Shown: positions 47,917-58,773 of the stretch, in pieces | Layout: each line of letters starts with the position of its first letter | How positions within the stretch are numbered: the stretch's first letter is position 1 | Assembly: GCF_009363535.1 (NCBI RefSeq) | Contig: NZ_CP045369.1 | Coordinates: forward strand, 3,855,001 to 3,919,000 | Length of the DNA: 64,000 nucleotides | Source of the DNA: Microbulbifer sp. THAF38 | GTDB lineage: Bacteria; Pseudomonadota; Gammaproteobacteria; Pseudomonadales; Cellvibrionaceae | Reading direction: 5' to 3' | Program-made: the position numbers and the translations under genes | The notes under the pieces: generated by a model | Databases searched by the model: none | What the model saw: only the letters and a program-made list of their open reading frames with translations | What the model was told of the DNA's origin: nothing

Positions 47917-49071
<1,155 letters not shown>

Positions 49072-49203
49072 TTACTCAATTCAACAGATGCCCAGCATAG
49101 CCTGCCAGTATTTACGTGGCAAAAAAACAAAAGTCAAAAAAGGAAATGGAAGTAGGTAGGGCTCTACAGAGCAAATAATTTTTAAGAAGCGCTGAAATAA
49201 AAA

Positions 49204-50208
49204 TCAGTGTTGCTGTTTGCGCCACTGCAGAGGGGAGTAGCCATGCACTACACGGAAGGCCTTAGAGAAAGCACTGATATCTGTATAACCAAGACTCGCA
49301 GAAAGTAGCCCAATTTCTATATTTGATGAACGCAAATGCCATCGGGCTGTTTCCATGCGCGCCTCCTGCAGAAGCTGCTTGAAAGAGGTCCCAGCGGTTC
49401 TCAAGTACCTTTGTAAAGTCCGTACCGGGGTGTTCATCAACTGGGCAATCTGCGCCAGGTTATGCTGCTTAGCCCCCAGTGTCTGCAAAATTAATGTACG
49501 TACCTGGCTGGCAATATCACCGCTCAGTCCCTGAATCAGTAACAGGGTGAACTCCTCAAAATATTTCACCAGACTAGCATTGGGTGCCTTGAGAGGTCTC
49601 AGCAATAGTTGGGAGTCGAATATAAGACAGTCACATTCCTGGCCAAAAAGCACCTCAGCGTCAAAATACTCACGATAGCGCTGAGGCGGGGAAACAGGAG
49701 CATGGCAAAAATGCACTTGGCGTGGGCGAATGTCAGCCCCTGCCAACCCCCTAAATAATTGGCAGGCGGCCCCTAGGGCCAATTCACTGTACTGTTCAAC
49801 GTTTTCAAGGCTATGGCAATGGTTGATGCGATAAGCAAACAGGCTGCCATCTCGCTCCGTTAATCGCCAGTGGTCGGCCTGGTTGTGCAAAACCATATAA
49901 CGGTGACTCGCACTCAATGCGGCATCCAGATTCCGCTCTTTAAGCAGCAGCTTGCCCAGCACCCCGAGCATACGTAGACCTTGCCGCTGTGAGAGCCGCA
50001 AGCCAAAGTCACTACAGCGCAGATCACGCACACACAGATTCAGCAGGTCGATAAGCGTAGTGATCGGAATCAGAATATCTGGGCGACGCATAGAGTTCGC
50101 GGGTAGGCCAACCTCAGCGAGTAAACGCGAAGGCACTCCGCCCAACTGGGGGACCAGAGTATTGAAACCCGCGAGAGTACCACTGCGGATTTCATAGGTG
50201 AGATTCAT
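49204..50208 (-). CDS. AraC family transcriptional regulator
   Basis: 334 residues when started at ATG 50208, which has GGAG nine bases ahead; the frame to 50262 adds 18 residues. It has an Arabinose_bd-type N-terminal domain (about 20-200) and a C-terminal double HTH (PVRTLQRYLRTAGTSF, LGYTDISAFSKAFRVVHGYSP), the OruR/ArgR-like arrangement. It lies 153 bases upstream of adhC on the same strand, so it may be cotranscribed with, or control, the formaldehyde genes. The ligand is unknown. Confidence 0.87.
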   Translation of the reverse strand: MNLTYEIRSGTLAGFNTLVPQLGGVPSRLLAEVGLPANSMRRPDILIPITTLIDLLNLCVRDLRCSDFGLRLSQRQGLRMLGVLGKLLLKERNLDAALSASHRYMVLHNQADHWRLTERDGSLFAYRINHCHSLENVEQYSELALGAACQLFRGLAGADIRPRQVHFCHAPVSPPQRYREYFDAEVLFGQECDCLIFDSQLLLRPLKAPNASLVKYFEEFTLLLIQGLSGDIASQVRTLILQTLGAKQHNLAQIAQLMNTPVRTLQRYLRTAGTSFKQLLQEARMETARWHLRSSNIEIGLLSASLGYTDISAFSKAFRVVHGYSPLQWRKQQH

Positions 50209-50437
50209 CAATTCATCTCCACTGCCCGTCAGAGCTGCATCGGCCATCATGATTGTACACACCAGCTAGAACTGGAGCAGTTGGCCAGTGTCAGACCGCG
50301 AATATCTTAGGGAAATTAAACGGGGGTATGATAGCAGGACGAATCTATTCGAGTAATGTACACAGGGCGAGATTGTGACGGAGAGCTAGGCCTCCGCCGC
50401 CAACAACCCCAAAGCGAAACTCTAGATAAAAAGAACT

Positions 50438-51013
50438 TCAGCCAATTTTCTTGACGAACTTAGTCAGGATTACGATTCGCTGCCCCTCGACACGCCCTTC
50501 GATATGCTCTGGATTATCCGTCAGGCTAATTCCACGAACTGCAGTACCGCGTTTGGCTACCAGACTGGAACCTTTAACATCCAGGTCCTTAATAATGGTC
50601 ACATTATCACCTGCCTGGAGTTGAACGCCGTTGCTGTCGCGGTGAATCAGGATATCGCCCGCTTCGGGTAGGGCTCCGGCTTGTGCCCAGCTGAGTAAAT
50701 CGTCATCCAGGTACAACATATCGAACAAGTCCTGCGCCCAGGTCTCCGAAGACAGCCGCTTGAGAAGACGCCAAGCCAGTACTTGTACCGCCGGCTCCTG
50801 GCTCCACATACTGTCAGAGAGGCAGTGCCAATGGGCACTGTCGAGTTGGGTTGGATTATTCAATTGGTCGCGACAGGTCTGACACAGAAGCACCTGGGCT
50901 TCGGCCCGTGCCGAGGATTCCGGCAATTCATAAGCTTCCAGATTATTCTGTGATTTGCAAAGCTCACACTGACCACCACTGCGCTGAAGCAGCTGTTCCC
51001 GACTGACCGCCAT
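50438..51013 (-). CDS. PhnA family protein (YjdM-like) with zinc ribbon
   Basis: A 191-residue protein. The N-terminal part has two CxxC pairs (CELC near 17-20, CQTC near 45-48) forming a zinc ribbon. The C-terminal ~70 residues match the PhnA/YjdM domain (AGDNVTIIKDLDVKGSS, ending VILTKFVKKIG). Despite the name, the family is not known to act in phosphonate breakdown in most bacteria. Monocistronic in appearance. Confidence 0.88.
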   Translation of the reverse strand: MAVSREQLLQRSGGQCELCKSQNNLEAYELPESSARAEAQVLLCQTCRDQLNNPTQLDSAHWHCLSDSMWSQEPAVQVLAWRLLKRLSSETWAQDLFDMLYLDDDLLSWAQAGALPEAGDILIHRDSNGVQLQAGDNVTIIKDLDVKGSSLVAKRGTAVRGISLTDNPEHIEGRVEGQRIVILTKFVKKIG

Positions 51014-51188
51014 GGTTTACCTCAAAAAGTGCGGAGTATACGCCCTCAATCGATATTTCACGTACCCCTCTGAGCACTGTTAATCACTATAAAAGGCCAT
51101 CAAGGTGAGGACCCTATCAGAGAGTATCTCTCACAGGGTCCAAAAGGCAGTGTGAGCCCCGAGTATTGGGGCTAAGGGGGGAAGGAGG

Positions 51189-51605
51189 CTAGTGGTGCGC
51201 CGAGATCGCTGAAGCGAAGTGACCACCCTGCTTGCTGGCAATAGCCGAGGTGATATCCCCTAAGCTGAGTATACCAACCATGCGTTTCTCACTATTCAGC
51301 ACCGGCATTCGCCGCAGCAGCTGCTGCTCCATTTTGTGCACTGCCGAGAGGAGGTCATCTTCCTCCCAGCACCACTCAATGCCCTCGGTCATCACATCGC
51401 GAGCGGTCAGTGAGGAGAGGTTACCTCCCTGCACAACACCGCGGCATACGATATCCCGGTCGGTTACCATGCCCACCAAACGATCATTTTCACCGATGGG
51501 AACCGCGCCAATATCCTCATCCCGCAGGATTTTAGCCAATTCCTGCAGCGAGGTATCTGGTGTACACCAAGTTGCTCCCTGGTGCATAGCTTGTTTTACT
51601 TTCAT
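51189..51605 (-). CDS. CBS-domain pair protein
   Basis: A 138-residue protein made of two CBS motifs (about 1-60 and 70-130), with GAVPIGENDRLVGMVTDRDIV and RRMPVLNSEKRMVGILSLGDI. Such stand-alone pairs bind adenine nucleotides and are common stress proteins. It lies next to an Hsp20 gene on the same strand (69-base gap). Confidence 0.88.
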   Translation of the reverse strand: MKVKQAMHQGATWCTPDTSLQELAKILRDEDIGAVPIGENDRLVGMVTDRDIVCRGVVQGGNLSSLTARDVMTEGIEWCWEEDDLLSAVHKMEQQLLRRMPVLNSEKRMVGILSLGDITSAIASKQGGHFASAISAHH

Positions 51606-51674
51606 CGTGTTACCTCTACGAAAATTCTAAAAAGCTATATTCAAAGCGACCTAACCTACCGTTGGAAAAAAGAA

Positions 51675-52103
51675 TTAATGCACTTCGATACGCTTTCTCT
51701 GTGGCGGATGCCCTTCATGTCTGGGAACGGTCAAGGTCAAAATGCCATCTTTGAAGTTTGCGTCGATTTCATCTTCGCGAACATCTTCACCTAAATTGAA
51801 ACTACGTAGGAACTTGCCATAGCGACGCTCTTGTCGCAGCACCCGGCCCTCTTTCTCTTCCTTAATCTCACGGTGCACTTCAGCCTCAAGGGTTAAAACA
51901 CCATTCTCTAAGGTGATATTGATATCATTCTTGCCGACACCCGGTAGCTCAGCACTAATTTCATATCTGTTTTTTCGCTCACTCACATCAATTCGCGGTG
52001 AGAAAAAACCCTCCCTTTCATTGCCAATAGCACGACCGGGCGACAGCATCTGCTCAAACATATTATCTAGATCGAGCAGAGAACCTCTGGGTATCAGACT
52101 CAT
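51675..52103 (-). CDS. Hsp20/alpha-crystallin small heat-shock protein
   Basis: 142 residues from ATG 52103, placed eight bases after GGAGG. The alpha-crystallin domain covers about 35-130 (RYEISAELPGVGKNDINITLENGVLTLEAE ... FNLGEDV ... DGILTLTVPR). It acts as an ATP-independent holdase. A long hairpin lies in the predicted 5' leader (52135-52174). No CIRCE element was seen. Confidence 0.93.
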   Translation of the reverse strand: MSLIPRGSLLDLDNMFEQMLSPGRAIGNEREGFFSPRIDVSERKNRYEISAELPGVGKNDINITLENGVLTLEAEVHREIKEEKEGRVLRQERRYGKFLRSFNLGEDVREDEIDANFKDGILTLTVPRHEGHPPQRKRIEVH

Positions 52104-52134
52104 ACTAACAACCTCCATCTACGGCTATGTCGCA

Positions 52135-52174
52135 AGAGGCGCAAGCTAGATCCCTAGATCCGGCTTACGCCTCT
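52135..52174 (-). promoter_or_regulatory. Long hairpin in the hsp20 leader
   Basis: AGAGGCG (52135-52141) pairs with CGCCTCT (52168-52174), and AAGC and GATC blocks pair inside it with small mismatches, leaving a 4-base loop. It starts about 31 bases upstream of the hsp20 ATG, so it does not cover the ribosome site directly. It may protect the leader or act in temperature control. Confidence 0.5.
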
Positions 52175-52487
52175 CACATCTTGAATTCATTCTAGGTAAT
52201 TTAGCGCCAGTCGGTAGGAATATGTGACAAGTACAACCATCACAAAAGACATAAAGAAAACAGCGAGCATTTAGATTTTATCTAGGGCAAATATCCTAGT
52301 ATGACCTATAGGATCTTGAAGACTATCAGCTAAGGTAACGATCAAATCTCTGTTTTTCTCGGTGTTTTACCTTTCATTTCCTGAAAATAGTGAACAAATC
52401 TGAGCCTCTCATTCCAGACTATGCCGTTAGTCGATGGCGCCAAATTTAACTAGGATAAGGAGGAAGTAAAAAAATGAGGATACGCTC
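52175..52487. other. Divergent promoter region, hsp20 and host-attachment genes
   Basis: About 310 bases with no gene. ATCCTA and TAGGAT around 52290-52313 are inverted. I could not find a convincing sigma-32 promoter. Confidence 0.4.
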
Positions 52488-52925
52488 ATGGCTTTAGCAT
52501 GGGTTCTTGTGGCCAACCAATCACAGGCCAGAATTTTTGAAGCACAAAAGCGTGCCGGCAATCTCCATGAAATCCAAGCCCTTCTCCATCCTCAATCCAG
52601 GCTGTCAGGCCGGGAAGTCGATAGCGATGCTCCTGGGCGCAGCTTCGATAGTTATGGCCAAGGCAGCCACGCGATGGGAAATTTTGCTAATTTACATCGC
52701 CGAAGTGGCGAAGATTTCGCCAGAGAAATCGCTCATACACTGGAGCGAGGCCGCCAGCAGGGCCGCTTTGAGAAGTTATATATCGTAGCGGAACCTTATA
52801 TGGTGGGTAGTTTGCGAGATGCACTCAAAACACCCACCCGAGCCACTGTTGCCGGAGAGACTGGAAAAAACTTGGTAGATAGCCAGCCAGATGAAATTCG
52901 GGCGCAACTGCCCATCTGGCTATGA
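52488..52925 (+). CDS. Host attachment family protein (baeRF12-like)
   Basis: A 145-residue protein with the opening WVLVANQSQARIFEA, DAPGRSFDSYGQGSHAM and FEKLYIVAEPYMVGSLR, which match the family first named for plant-host attachment and later placed with release-factor-like (baeRF) folds. It is cytoplasmic, with no catalytic residues assigned. Its position beside Hsp20 and CBS genes suggests a stress context. Confidence 0.85.
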   Translation: MALAWVLVANQSQARIFEAQKRAGNLHEIQALLHPQSRLSGREVDSDAPGRSFDSYGQGSHAMGNFANLHRRSGEDFAREIAHTLERGRQQGRFEKLYIVAEPYMVGSLRDALKTPTRATVAGETGKNLVDSQPDEIRAQLPIWL

Positions 52926-52947
52926 TTGAATCTTCCTGCGGAAGTCT

Positions 52948-52995
52948 GCTGAAATGTGGGGCTGAAATGTGGGGCTGAAATGTGGGGCTGAAATG
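52948..52995. repeat. 13-bp tandem repeats after the host-attachment gene
   Basis: GCTGAAATGTGGG occurs at 52948, 52961 and 52974, with a partial fourth copy from 52987. The last copies can pair with AGCCCC that follows, giving a weak hairpin without a T-run. Confidence 0.8.
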
Positions 52996-53044
52996 CCAGC
53001 CCCTATCACCGATCTATTGAACAGCAGCTAAAAATTGAGCATTT

Positions 53045-53950
53045 CTAGGCTTTTTTAGTTTCACTTAACAGATTACCAATAAGCTGATCTTTATCCTGCC
53101 AGAGCTTGTAGACCCAGCTATTAAACTCTGCACGAAACACCTGATCATTCATATAATCAGCCGTAAAGAATTTCTCCGGGATACGAATTTGCTCTATACG
53201 AACAACCACGTGTTTCACTTTTCCCGCGAGAAAATCTGCAAAAGTGGGAATACCACCTGGGTAGACAATCGTAACGTTCAACAAACGATTAAGCTGCTCT
53301 CCCATACTCTGCATGGCAAAAGCGATTCCTCCAGACTTGGGTTTAAGCAAATAGTTGAACGGCGAACCCTGTCTATCGTGCTTCTCCTGGGTGAAGCGTG
53401 TACCTTCGAGAAAGTTCATAATACTGGTAGGGATTAACTTGAAACGCTCACAGGCCTTCTTAGTCGCCTCTAAATCCTTACCGCGCATCTCCGGATGTTT
53501 CTTCAAGTATGCCTTGCTGTAACGCTTCATAAATGGGAAGTCCAGCGCCCACCAGCAGATCCCCATTACCGGAACCTTGATAAGCTCCTGTTTAATAAAA
53601 AACTTCAAGAAAGGAATTTTCCGGTTAAGAACTGTTTGCAGAACGAAGATATCCACCCAACTCTGGTGGTTGGAAGTCACTAGATACCAGCCTTCTTTTT
53701 TCAGCTCCCCATCTACTTCCACATCCCACTTAGTCTTCTGAGTCAATTTCATCCAACCTATATTCAGAATGATCCAGGCCTCAGCAATTGACATAAAAAT
53801 AGTCGAATAAATTTTTCGCAGCGCGGCAAATGGAAAAATCAACCGCACCACAACAAAAAATAAAATCGGAATAAAGCAAATAATCGTACTGATAAACAGC
53901 AGTATCGAGGTCAATATCAACAATACTGTCGAGGGAAGAAAATTTAACAT
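53045..53950 (-). CDS. PlsC-like 1-acyl-glycerol-phosphate acyltransferase (YihG group)
   Basis: A 301-residue membrane acyltransferase with an N-terminal hydrophobic region (about 1-60), the catalytic HxxxxD motif in SNHQSWVDIFVL (near 95-105) and the phosphate-binding EGTR in MNFLEGTRFT. Its length and layout resemble the YihG type, which places acyl chains on lysophosphatidate in the inner membrane. Single gene. Confidence 0.87.
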   Translation of the reverse strand: MLNFLPSTVLLILTSILLFISTIICFIPILFFVVVRLIFPFAALRKIYSTIFMSIAEAWIILNIGWMKLTQKTKWDVEVDGELKKEGWYLVTSNHQSWVDIFVLQTVLNRKIPFLKFFIKQELIKVPVMGICWWALDFPFMKRYSKAYLKKHPEMRGKDLEATKKACERFKLIPTSIMNFLEGTRFTQEKHDRQGSPFNYLLKPKSGGIAFAMQSMGEQLNRLLNVTIVYPGGIPTFADFLAGKVKHVVVRIEQIRIPEKFFTADYMNDQVFRAEFNSWVYKLWQDKDQLIGNLLSETKKA

Positions 53951-54076
53951 CTCATATTTCTAAATTAAGTGGTAAAAAAGAGACTTATTACAGGCACCCG
54001 AGCTGGCAACAATTACCTGGCTATACTCAAGCGCACACTATCTTACTTCTATATAAAGTCTCCACAACAGGCCAGA

Positions 54077-55585
54077 CTAGAGGTTAGCTACCTCAATCAT
54101 CATCGCGGTATACATTTTTAAATTCAGTCGAAACTGCTCAACCGTAATAAATTCGTGCTCTGAGTGTCCCGTATAAGCAGCTCCAGGCATAGAGGGGCCA
54201 AAGCTCACGGCATTTGGCAGCAGCTTGGCATTAGTGGAACCCCCAATCGCCACAGGCTCAGCCTTTTCCATACCGGTAAAGTGGCGAAAAACTTGTAAGA
54301 GTGGCTTTACATGAGGCGCATCGTCCACCCTGTAGGGATTCCCCAGCGTAACTTTTGTATCTGCAAGTGCAATACCCGTGCGTTCCTGCCAATTGGCTAG
54401 GGCTGCGTGGATCTCCTTTTCCAGTTGGGGAGCTGTCTTACCTGTTGGACGGCGCAGATTGAGATAGCTGGTCAGACCAGAGTCTGTCTCCTTCACCATG
54501 GTAACCGCTGCCGTCATAGGCCCCATAAAAGTATCGCTGTAAGCAATATCACCAAACTGCTCGGCCAGGATGCCAGTGCCAACCAGGTCATTCAAATAAC
54601 GCACCGTCGAACCAGCACTATTGGCGGGCCACTGGTGCACACTGAGCACGTCCGCTAAATACGCAATCGCGTTAACCCCATGTTCAGGCTCTGAACTGTG
54701 GGTAGCCACACCGCGAGCGATAATCTCTAAATTGCCGTTACCGCCGATAAATTCAAAAGAAGTGGCCTTGTGTTGAGCGGCACGAGCACGAATAGCCGCA
54801 ACTAACTCAGCATTGACATTTTCCAGTAGCGCACGAGCCTCATCTGGCACCTGACTGCGAAAGTAGCCCCCAGTGAAGCTTTTAACATAGGGTTTATCAA
54901 AGCTATTTGGCAGTACACCAGCTGTGGTGACTTGTACCTCACTCCACCCCTTCTCTGCCGTTACCACCGGATAGCTGGCATCTATGGTGATGTTGTAGGC
55001 GGGGGTGGGATAAGTTTTCAGGAATTTCTTGAGGGGTTCCCAGTCCGACTCTTCCGCTAAATAGACCAGAAGCTCAACCCGGCGCTTCATGGTTACTCCC
55101 TGGTCCTTGATCGCTTTCATTGCGTAGAGTGCTGTGGCGATGGGGCCCTTATCGTCCTCACTGCCTCGGGCAATCAGCTTGCCGGGCTCACTTTCTGCAT
55201 CCAGGATAAACGGGCTTTTCTGCCATTTAGCCGGGTTGGCTGGCTGAACATCCCCGTGGGTAACAATACCCACTTTCTCTGAGCCCTCACCCAGGGCAAT
55301 GACCACAACATGACCAAAATCTTGGTATTCCAGCCCCAGCTCTCCAGCCTTCTCCTGCAAAGTCTTTTTAAAGCCTATAAATTCAGGGTTGCGATCCAAT
55401 GGCAGGTCTTCGCGGGCTACGGTTTCAAAACGCACCAAGCTCGCCAGGGTCTCGGTCATGGCGCCCTCGTATTTCTCGACCGCATAGTCGGATGCACCCT
55501 GAGCCAGGGATGATACCCCGGCTACAACAGGCACAGACAGGCTTGCAGAGAGAAACAGCGGTAAAAGAGCGTGTCGTAACTTCAT
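54077..55585 (-). CDS. M20 family metallopeptidase (dipeptidase), exported
   Basis: 502 residues from ATG 55585, which begins a clear signal peptide (MKLRHALLPLFLSASLSVPV). The frame stays open for another 179 codons upstream, but that part has no coding character. M20 zinc/catalytic motifs: VTHGDVQPAN, RGSEDDKGPIATALYAM, LAEESDW, and a late His in GHSEHEF. It is probably a periplasmic dipeptidase. Confidence 0.9.
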   Translation of the reverse strand: MKLRHALLPLFLSASLSVPVVAGVSSLAQGASDYAVEKYEGAMTETLASLVRFETVAREDLPLDRNPEFIGFKKTLQEKAGELGLEYQDFGHVVVIALGEGSEKVGIVTHGDVQPANPAKWQKSPFILDAESEPGKLIARGSEDDKGPIATALYAMKAIKDQGVTMKRRVELLVYLAEESDWEPLKKFLKTYPTPAYNITIDASYPVVTAEKGWSEVQVTTAGVLPNSFDKPYVKSFTGGYFRSQVPDEARALLENVNAELVAAIRARAAQHKATSFEFIGGNGNLEIIARGVATHSSEPEHGVNAIAYLADVLSVHQWPANSAGSTVRYLNDLVGTGILAEQFGDIAYSDTFMGPMTAAVTMVKETDSGLTSYLNLRRPTGKTAPQLEKEIHAALANWQERTGIALADTKVTLGNPYRVDDAPHVKPLLQVFRHFTGMEKAEPVAIGGSTNAKLLPNAVSFGPSMPGAAYTGHSEHEFITVEQFRLNLKMYTAMMIEVANL

Positions 55586-56018
55586 AAGCCCCCCAGGCAA
55601 ATAAAAGTGCCATTGTACACGCCAGCCAATAGCATCACTCGCCATTATCCCCCAACCCTGAAGGTAATTATCGCCAGCTAAGAGCACCTGGGAGTGAGTG
55701 TGAAGTTTCGCCATAGTAAAACTTGGAACTGCCAACACTTTGAACTGGGCAATGAAATAGGTGAACTTCATCCACTTTCTAATCGCCAGCGTAATATTTA
55801 ACCGGATATATGAATGTAAAGGTGTTTGAAGGGATCCCTCCCACCTCGGCCAGTAGTAGGAATAGCTATCATCAGTTCCAAGCTTACATAGGCCTGTTAA
55901 AAAATAACCATCAAAGATCACAGACCAAACCAGCCTAAAGCCCTTATAAGTGCTAGTAGGCACTAGCATTCCAGGGCTACTAAAATTTTGGGAGTGCAAC
56001 GCGAGGCGTGAGTAGCAT
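55586..56018. other. Divergent intergenic region between the M20 and unknown genes
   Basis: 433 bases with no gene that I can support. The minus strand is open in the M20 frame, but no signal peptide, motif or ribosome site backs an extension. Confidence 0.5.
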
Positions 56019-56684
56019 ATGGCGACGACCAACGGCAAACATTTCCACCGCAAGCAGTGGCTGAGCGTCCAACAAGCCGTCAGCCACCTGAGTGCACTGG
56101 CGGAAGAGCCCTTAACCAGCACCCACCTGGCAGATTTAGCCGAGGAGAAGCTGCTCGATCTTTACTGGTACCGACCGGGACAAAAGCTGACTTTCCTCAA
56201 CCGAAAAGGGCAGAGAGAGCTGGTCGAGCCCTTGCGCCTTTGCACAGATAATCACAGCGATTGGCGCGCGGTTGTCGGAATACTCCGTCACAGTCCCGCC
56301 CTCCCCGCTTATGAGCAAGACACGCCCCTACTGGAGGATGCCGAGGGAAACCGCCTGCGAATCACATTTGACTACCACCAACGTCCAGAACCATTTAGCG
56401 GCCGCTGGTATCCCAGCTTGGCGGAACTGGTACTAAAACGCAGCGATTTGGAGCGGCTCGAGCCGAAGCTGTTTTCCAGCCAGGAGAGCGAAGACAAACT
56501 GGAGCGGCAGTTATTACTCGACGTGATCTGGCAGCTCGAGCAGTTGGCCCTGGAAGGCGAGCGCCACTCCACCAGCTGGCTGGCGGAGCAGCTGGCACAG
56601 CGCTCCTCGGCACTGGATAGGGGGTCCTGCGAGCGGATTCTTCTCGCAGCAGAGCGCGAAGGCAGTCAAAACCGCCCCCATTAG
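56019..56684 (+). CDS. Hypothetical protein, cytoplasmic
   Basis: A 221-residue hydrophilic protein with no signal or membrane span. The N-terminal part (KQWLSVQQAVSHLSALAEEPLTSTHLADLAEEKLLDLYW) looks like a helical, perhaps winged-helix, region. The C-terminal third is strongly helical and rich in Leu, Glu and Arg. I do not recognise the family. It precedes the cytochrome b561-YceI pair by 271 bases. Confidence 0.65.
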   Translation: MATTNGKHFHRKQWLSVQQAVSHLSALAEEPLTSTHLADLAEEKLLDLYWYRPGQKLTFLNRKGQRELVEPLRLCTDNHSDWRAVVGILRHSPALPAYEQDTPLLEDAEGNRLRITFDYHQRPEPFSGRWYPSLAELVLKRSDLERLEPKLFSSQESEDKLERQLLLDVIWQLEQLALEGERHSTSWLAEQLAQRSSALDRGSCERILLAAEREGSQNRPH

Positions 56685-56955
56685 CTGGACAATTACTGAG
56701 GTTTCCCGGTGGTTCTCACCACCAATCGTTATTGATCCCTCTCGCAAAGATTCCTGCCAACCATTTGGTCACGGGCAACAAAAGCGATACCCTAGCGCCA
56801 AATTTTAACCTGCTGATCGGACGGATGCGAAATTATCCACTCTTGGTCTTCTCACCCCAAAAGAACCAAGCGGTTAAGGGGTTCGAGGCTAGCCAGACTA
56901 GCATCTCGAAGTCTCATCTTTTCATCCAATCAGCCAAAAAATTTGGAGATAGAGC

Positions 56956-57567
56956 TTGCAGGCTCGCAATAATCAAAATCAATACGGCTGGGTCGCTATT
57001 GCACTGCACTGGCTGATGGCGCCAGCGGTCATAGGTCTCTTTGCGCTCGGATGGTGGATGCGCCAGTTATCCTATTATGATCCCTGGTATCAGCAAGCTC
57101 CCATTATCCATAAGAGCCTTGGCGTTTTGCTACTGATCGCTTTGGTGCTTCGTCTGCTGTGGCGTTCAGTCAATGCCACACCTAAAGCAGATCCTGGAAC
57201 ACCCCGCTGGCAGGCACTCACAGCCCACGGTATTCACGGTCTGATCTACTTACTGCTATTCGCCATTATGCTATCGGGTTACCTGATCTCCACTGCCGAT
57301 GGGCGCCCTATTGATGTATTCGGGTGGTTTAGCGTAATGGCAACCATCCAGGACATTCCCAATCAGGAAGACATCGCAGGAAGCCTACACGAGATTCTGG
57401 CCTGGACTCTGATCATCCTAGTAAGCCTCCACGCCCTGGCAGCGCTGAAGCACCACTTTATCGACAGGGATGCAACACTGCGCAGGATGATCGGTCTGCC
57501 TGGCATGCCTAGCCGCCATAAAAAACAAGACACAGTTACAACCACAAAAAAGGAAACCTCTATATGA
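56956..57567 (+). CDS. Cytochrome b561 family protein
   Basis: A 203-residue four-helix diheme cytochrome b. Conserved histidines sit in IALHWLMAP, IIHKSLGVLLL, LHEILAWTLI and LHALAALKHHF. Start TTG 56956 with GGAG upstream. It likely moves electrons between quinol and a periplasmic partner. The ATGA overlap couples it to the YceI gene, a well-known pairing. Confidence 0.9.
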   Translation: MQARNNQNQYGWVAIALHWLMAPAVIGLFALGWWMRQLSYYDPWYQQAPIIHKSLGVLLLIALVLRLLWRSVNATPKADPGTPRWQALTAHGIHGLIYLLLFAIMLSGYLISTADGRPIDVFGWFSVMATIQDIPNQEDIAGSLHEILAWTLIILVSLHALAALKHHFIDRDATLRRMIGLPGMPSRHKKQDTVTTTKKETSI

Positions 57568-58130
57568 AGAAGCTCACCGCCCTGCTTTTTGTCGCTCTAC
57601 TTGGCACTACAGCTCAGGCCGCAGAGTACAAAATCGACACTAAAGGCGCTCATGCTTTTGTTCAATTTCGCATCAAGCACCTTGGCTACAGCTGGCTGTA
57701 TGGACGTTTTGACGATTTCAGCGGCTCATTTTTTTATGATGACAAGGCACCGGAAAAGTCCTCCGTTAACGTCGATATTGATGTGACCAGCCTCAACAGC
57801 AATCACGCCGAGCGCGACAAGCACCTGCGTGGATCCGATTTTCTCCACACAGAAAAATTCCCTAACGCAACGTTTAAAAGCACCAGTTTCGAACCATTAG
57901 AAGACGGTAAGGCACTTTTAAAAGGTGAGTTAACTCTGCGTGGCGTGACCAAACCGGTAACCATCGACGTCACCAATATCGGCGGTGGTAAGGACCCTTG
58001 GGGTGGCTACCGCCAGGGTTTCAGCGGTACCACTGAATTTGACCTGAAGGATTTCGGCATCGACTACAACCTGGGCCCAGCCTCCCAGAAGGTTGAAATG
58101 ATCCTCGATATTGAAGGGATCCGTATCTAA
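57564..58130 (+). CDS. YceI family periplasmic lipocalin-like protein
   Basis: 188 residues with a signal peptide (1-19, ...GTTAQAA) and the YceI barrel: KIDTKGAHAFVQFRIKHLGYSWLYGRF, then LTLRGVTKPVTIDV, and DLKDFGIDYNLGPASQKVEM at the end. The fold binds isoprenoid quinones or similar lipids in the periplasm, which suits the coupled cytochrome b561. Confidence 0.93.
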   Translation: MKKLTALLFVALLGTTAQAAEYKIDTKGAHAFVQFRIKHLGYSWLYGRFDDFSGSFFYDDKAPEKSSVNVDIDVTSLNSNHAERDKHLRGSDFLHTEKFPNATFKSTSFEPLEDGKALLKGELTLRGVTKPVTIDVTNIGGGKDPWGGYRQGFSGTTEFDLKDFGIDYNLGPASQKVEMILDIEGIRI

Positions 58131-58773
58131 GGGATTAGGACTCGCAAACTGCTTTAAAAGTCCGGTTCACAGCGAGCCGGACACTCCCATCTCAACTCCC
58201 CATTGATACCCCCTGGCAGAAACTACCGCATAATTGGCATTTTTTAGCGGCGCAAGATCTATTAAATTAGTACCAACTAGCCAGCATCGAAGATGCGCTA
58301 TGAATTAACCAAAATCTGCCACCGTTTATAACTATTGGTGAAGAAGGCGTCTAGCAGTTGGTCGAGGTAACTGCAAAGAAACTAAAGAAAAGCAAAGTTT
58401 TAACTAGTTCACACTAAGTGAGCACAAACTATTACGCTACTTTTGACGACACCGACGCTTTTCAGTGAAAATAGCAATTATTAGTAGTAGCAGTGATTGT
58501 ATTCACTCCACAGTTGGGTATAAAAAGAATCTCAAGATTTCGCTGTTTCCAGCCTCCAATGTATGCTCTCACCTCCCGCCTCTTGGGGTGGAAGAGTCAA
58601 CCTAGCATTACTCTAAAAAAGCGGGTTTCCGAGAGCCTGGGGCGATAGCATTTTGAGATCACTCTTTTTTGCTGCCGAGTGAGTAAACTCATCCGTAACA
58701 GTGAGCCGCCACCAGATGTGGTGAAAAGCTCCAACTCAGCCCCCGGCGTAACCCGGAGTAAAAGGACAAGACA
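58131..58773. other. 643-base intergenic region before the FHA gene
   Basis: No gene recognised. A GTCCGG/CCGGAC hairpin near 58160-58182 could be a weak terminator for yceI. The FHA promoter probably lies near the right end. Confidence 0.45.

Noticed and set aside
55586..56122. N-terminal extension of the M20 peptidase by 179 codons
   Set aside because: A clean signal peptide starts at ATG 55585, and the upstream part lacks coding character and overlaps a plus-strand gene.
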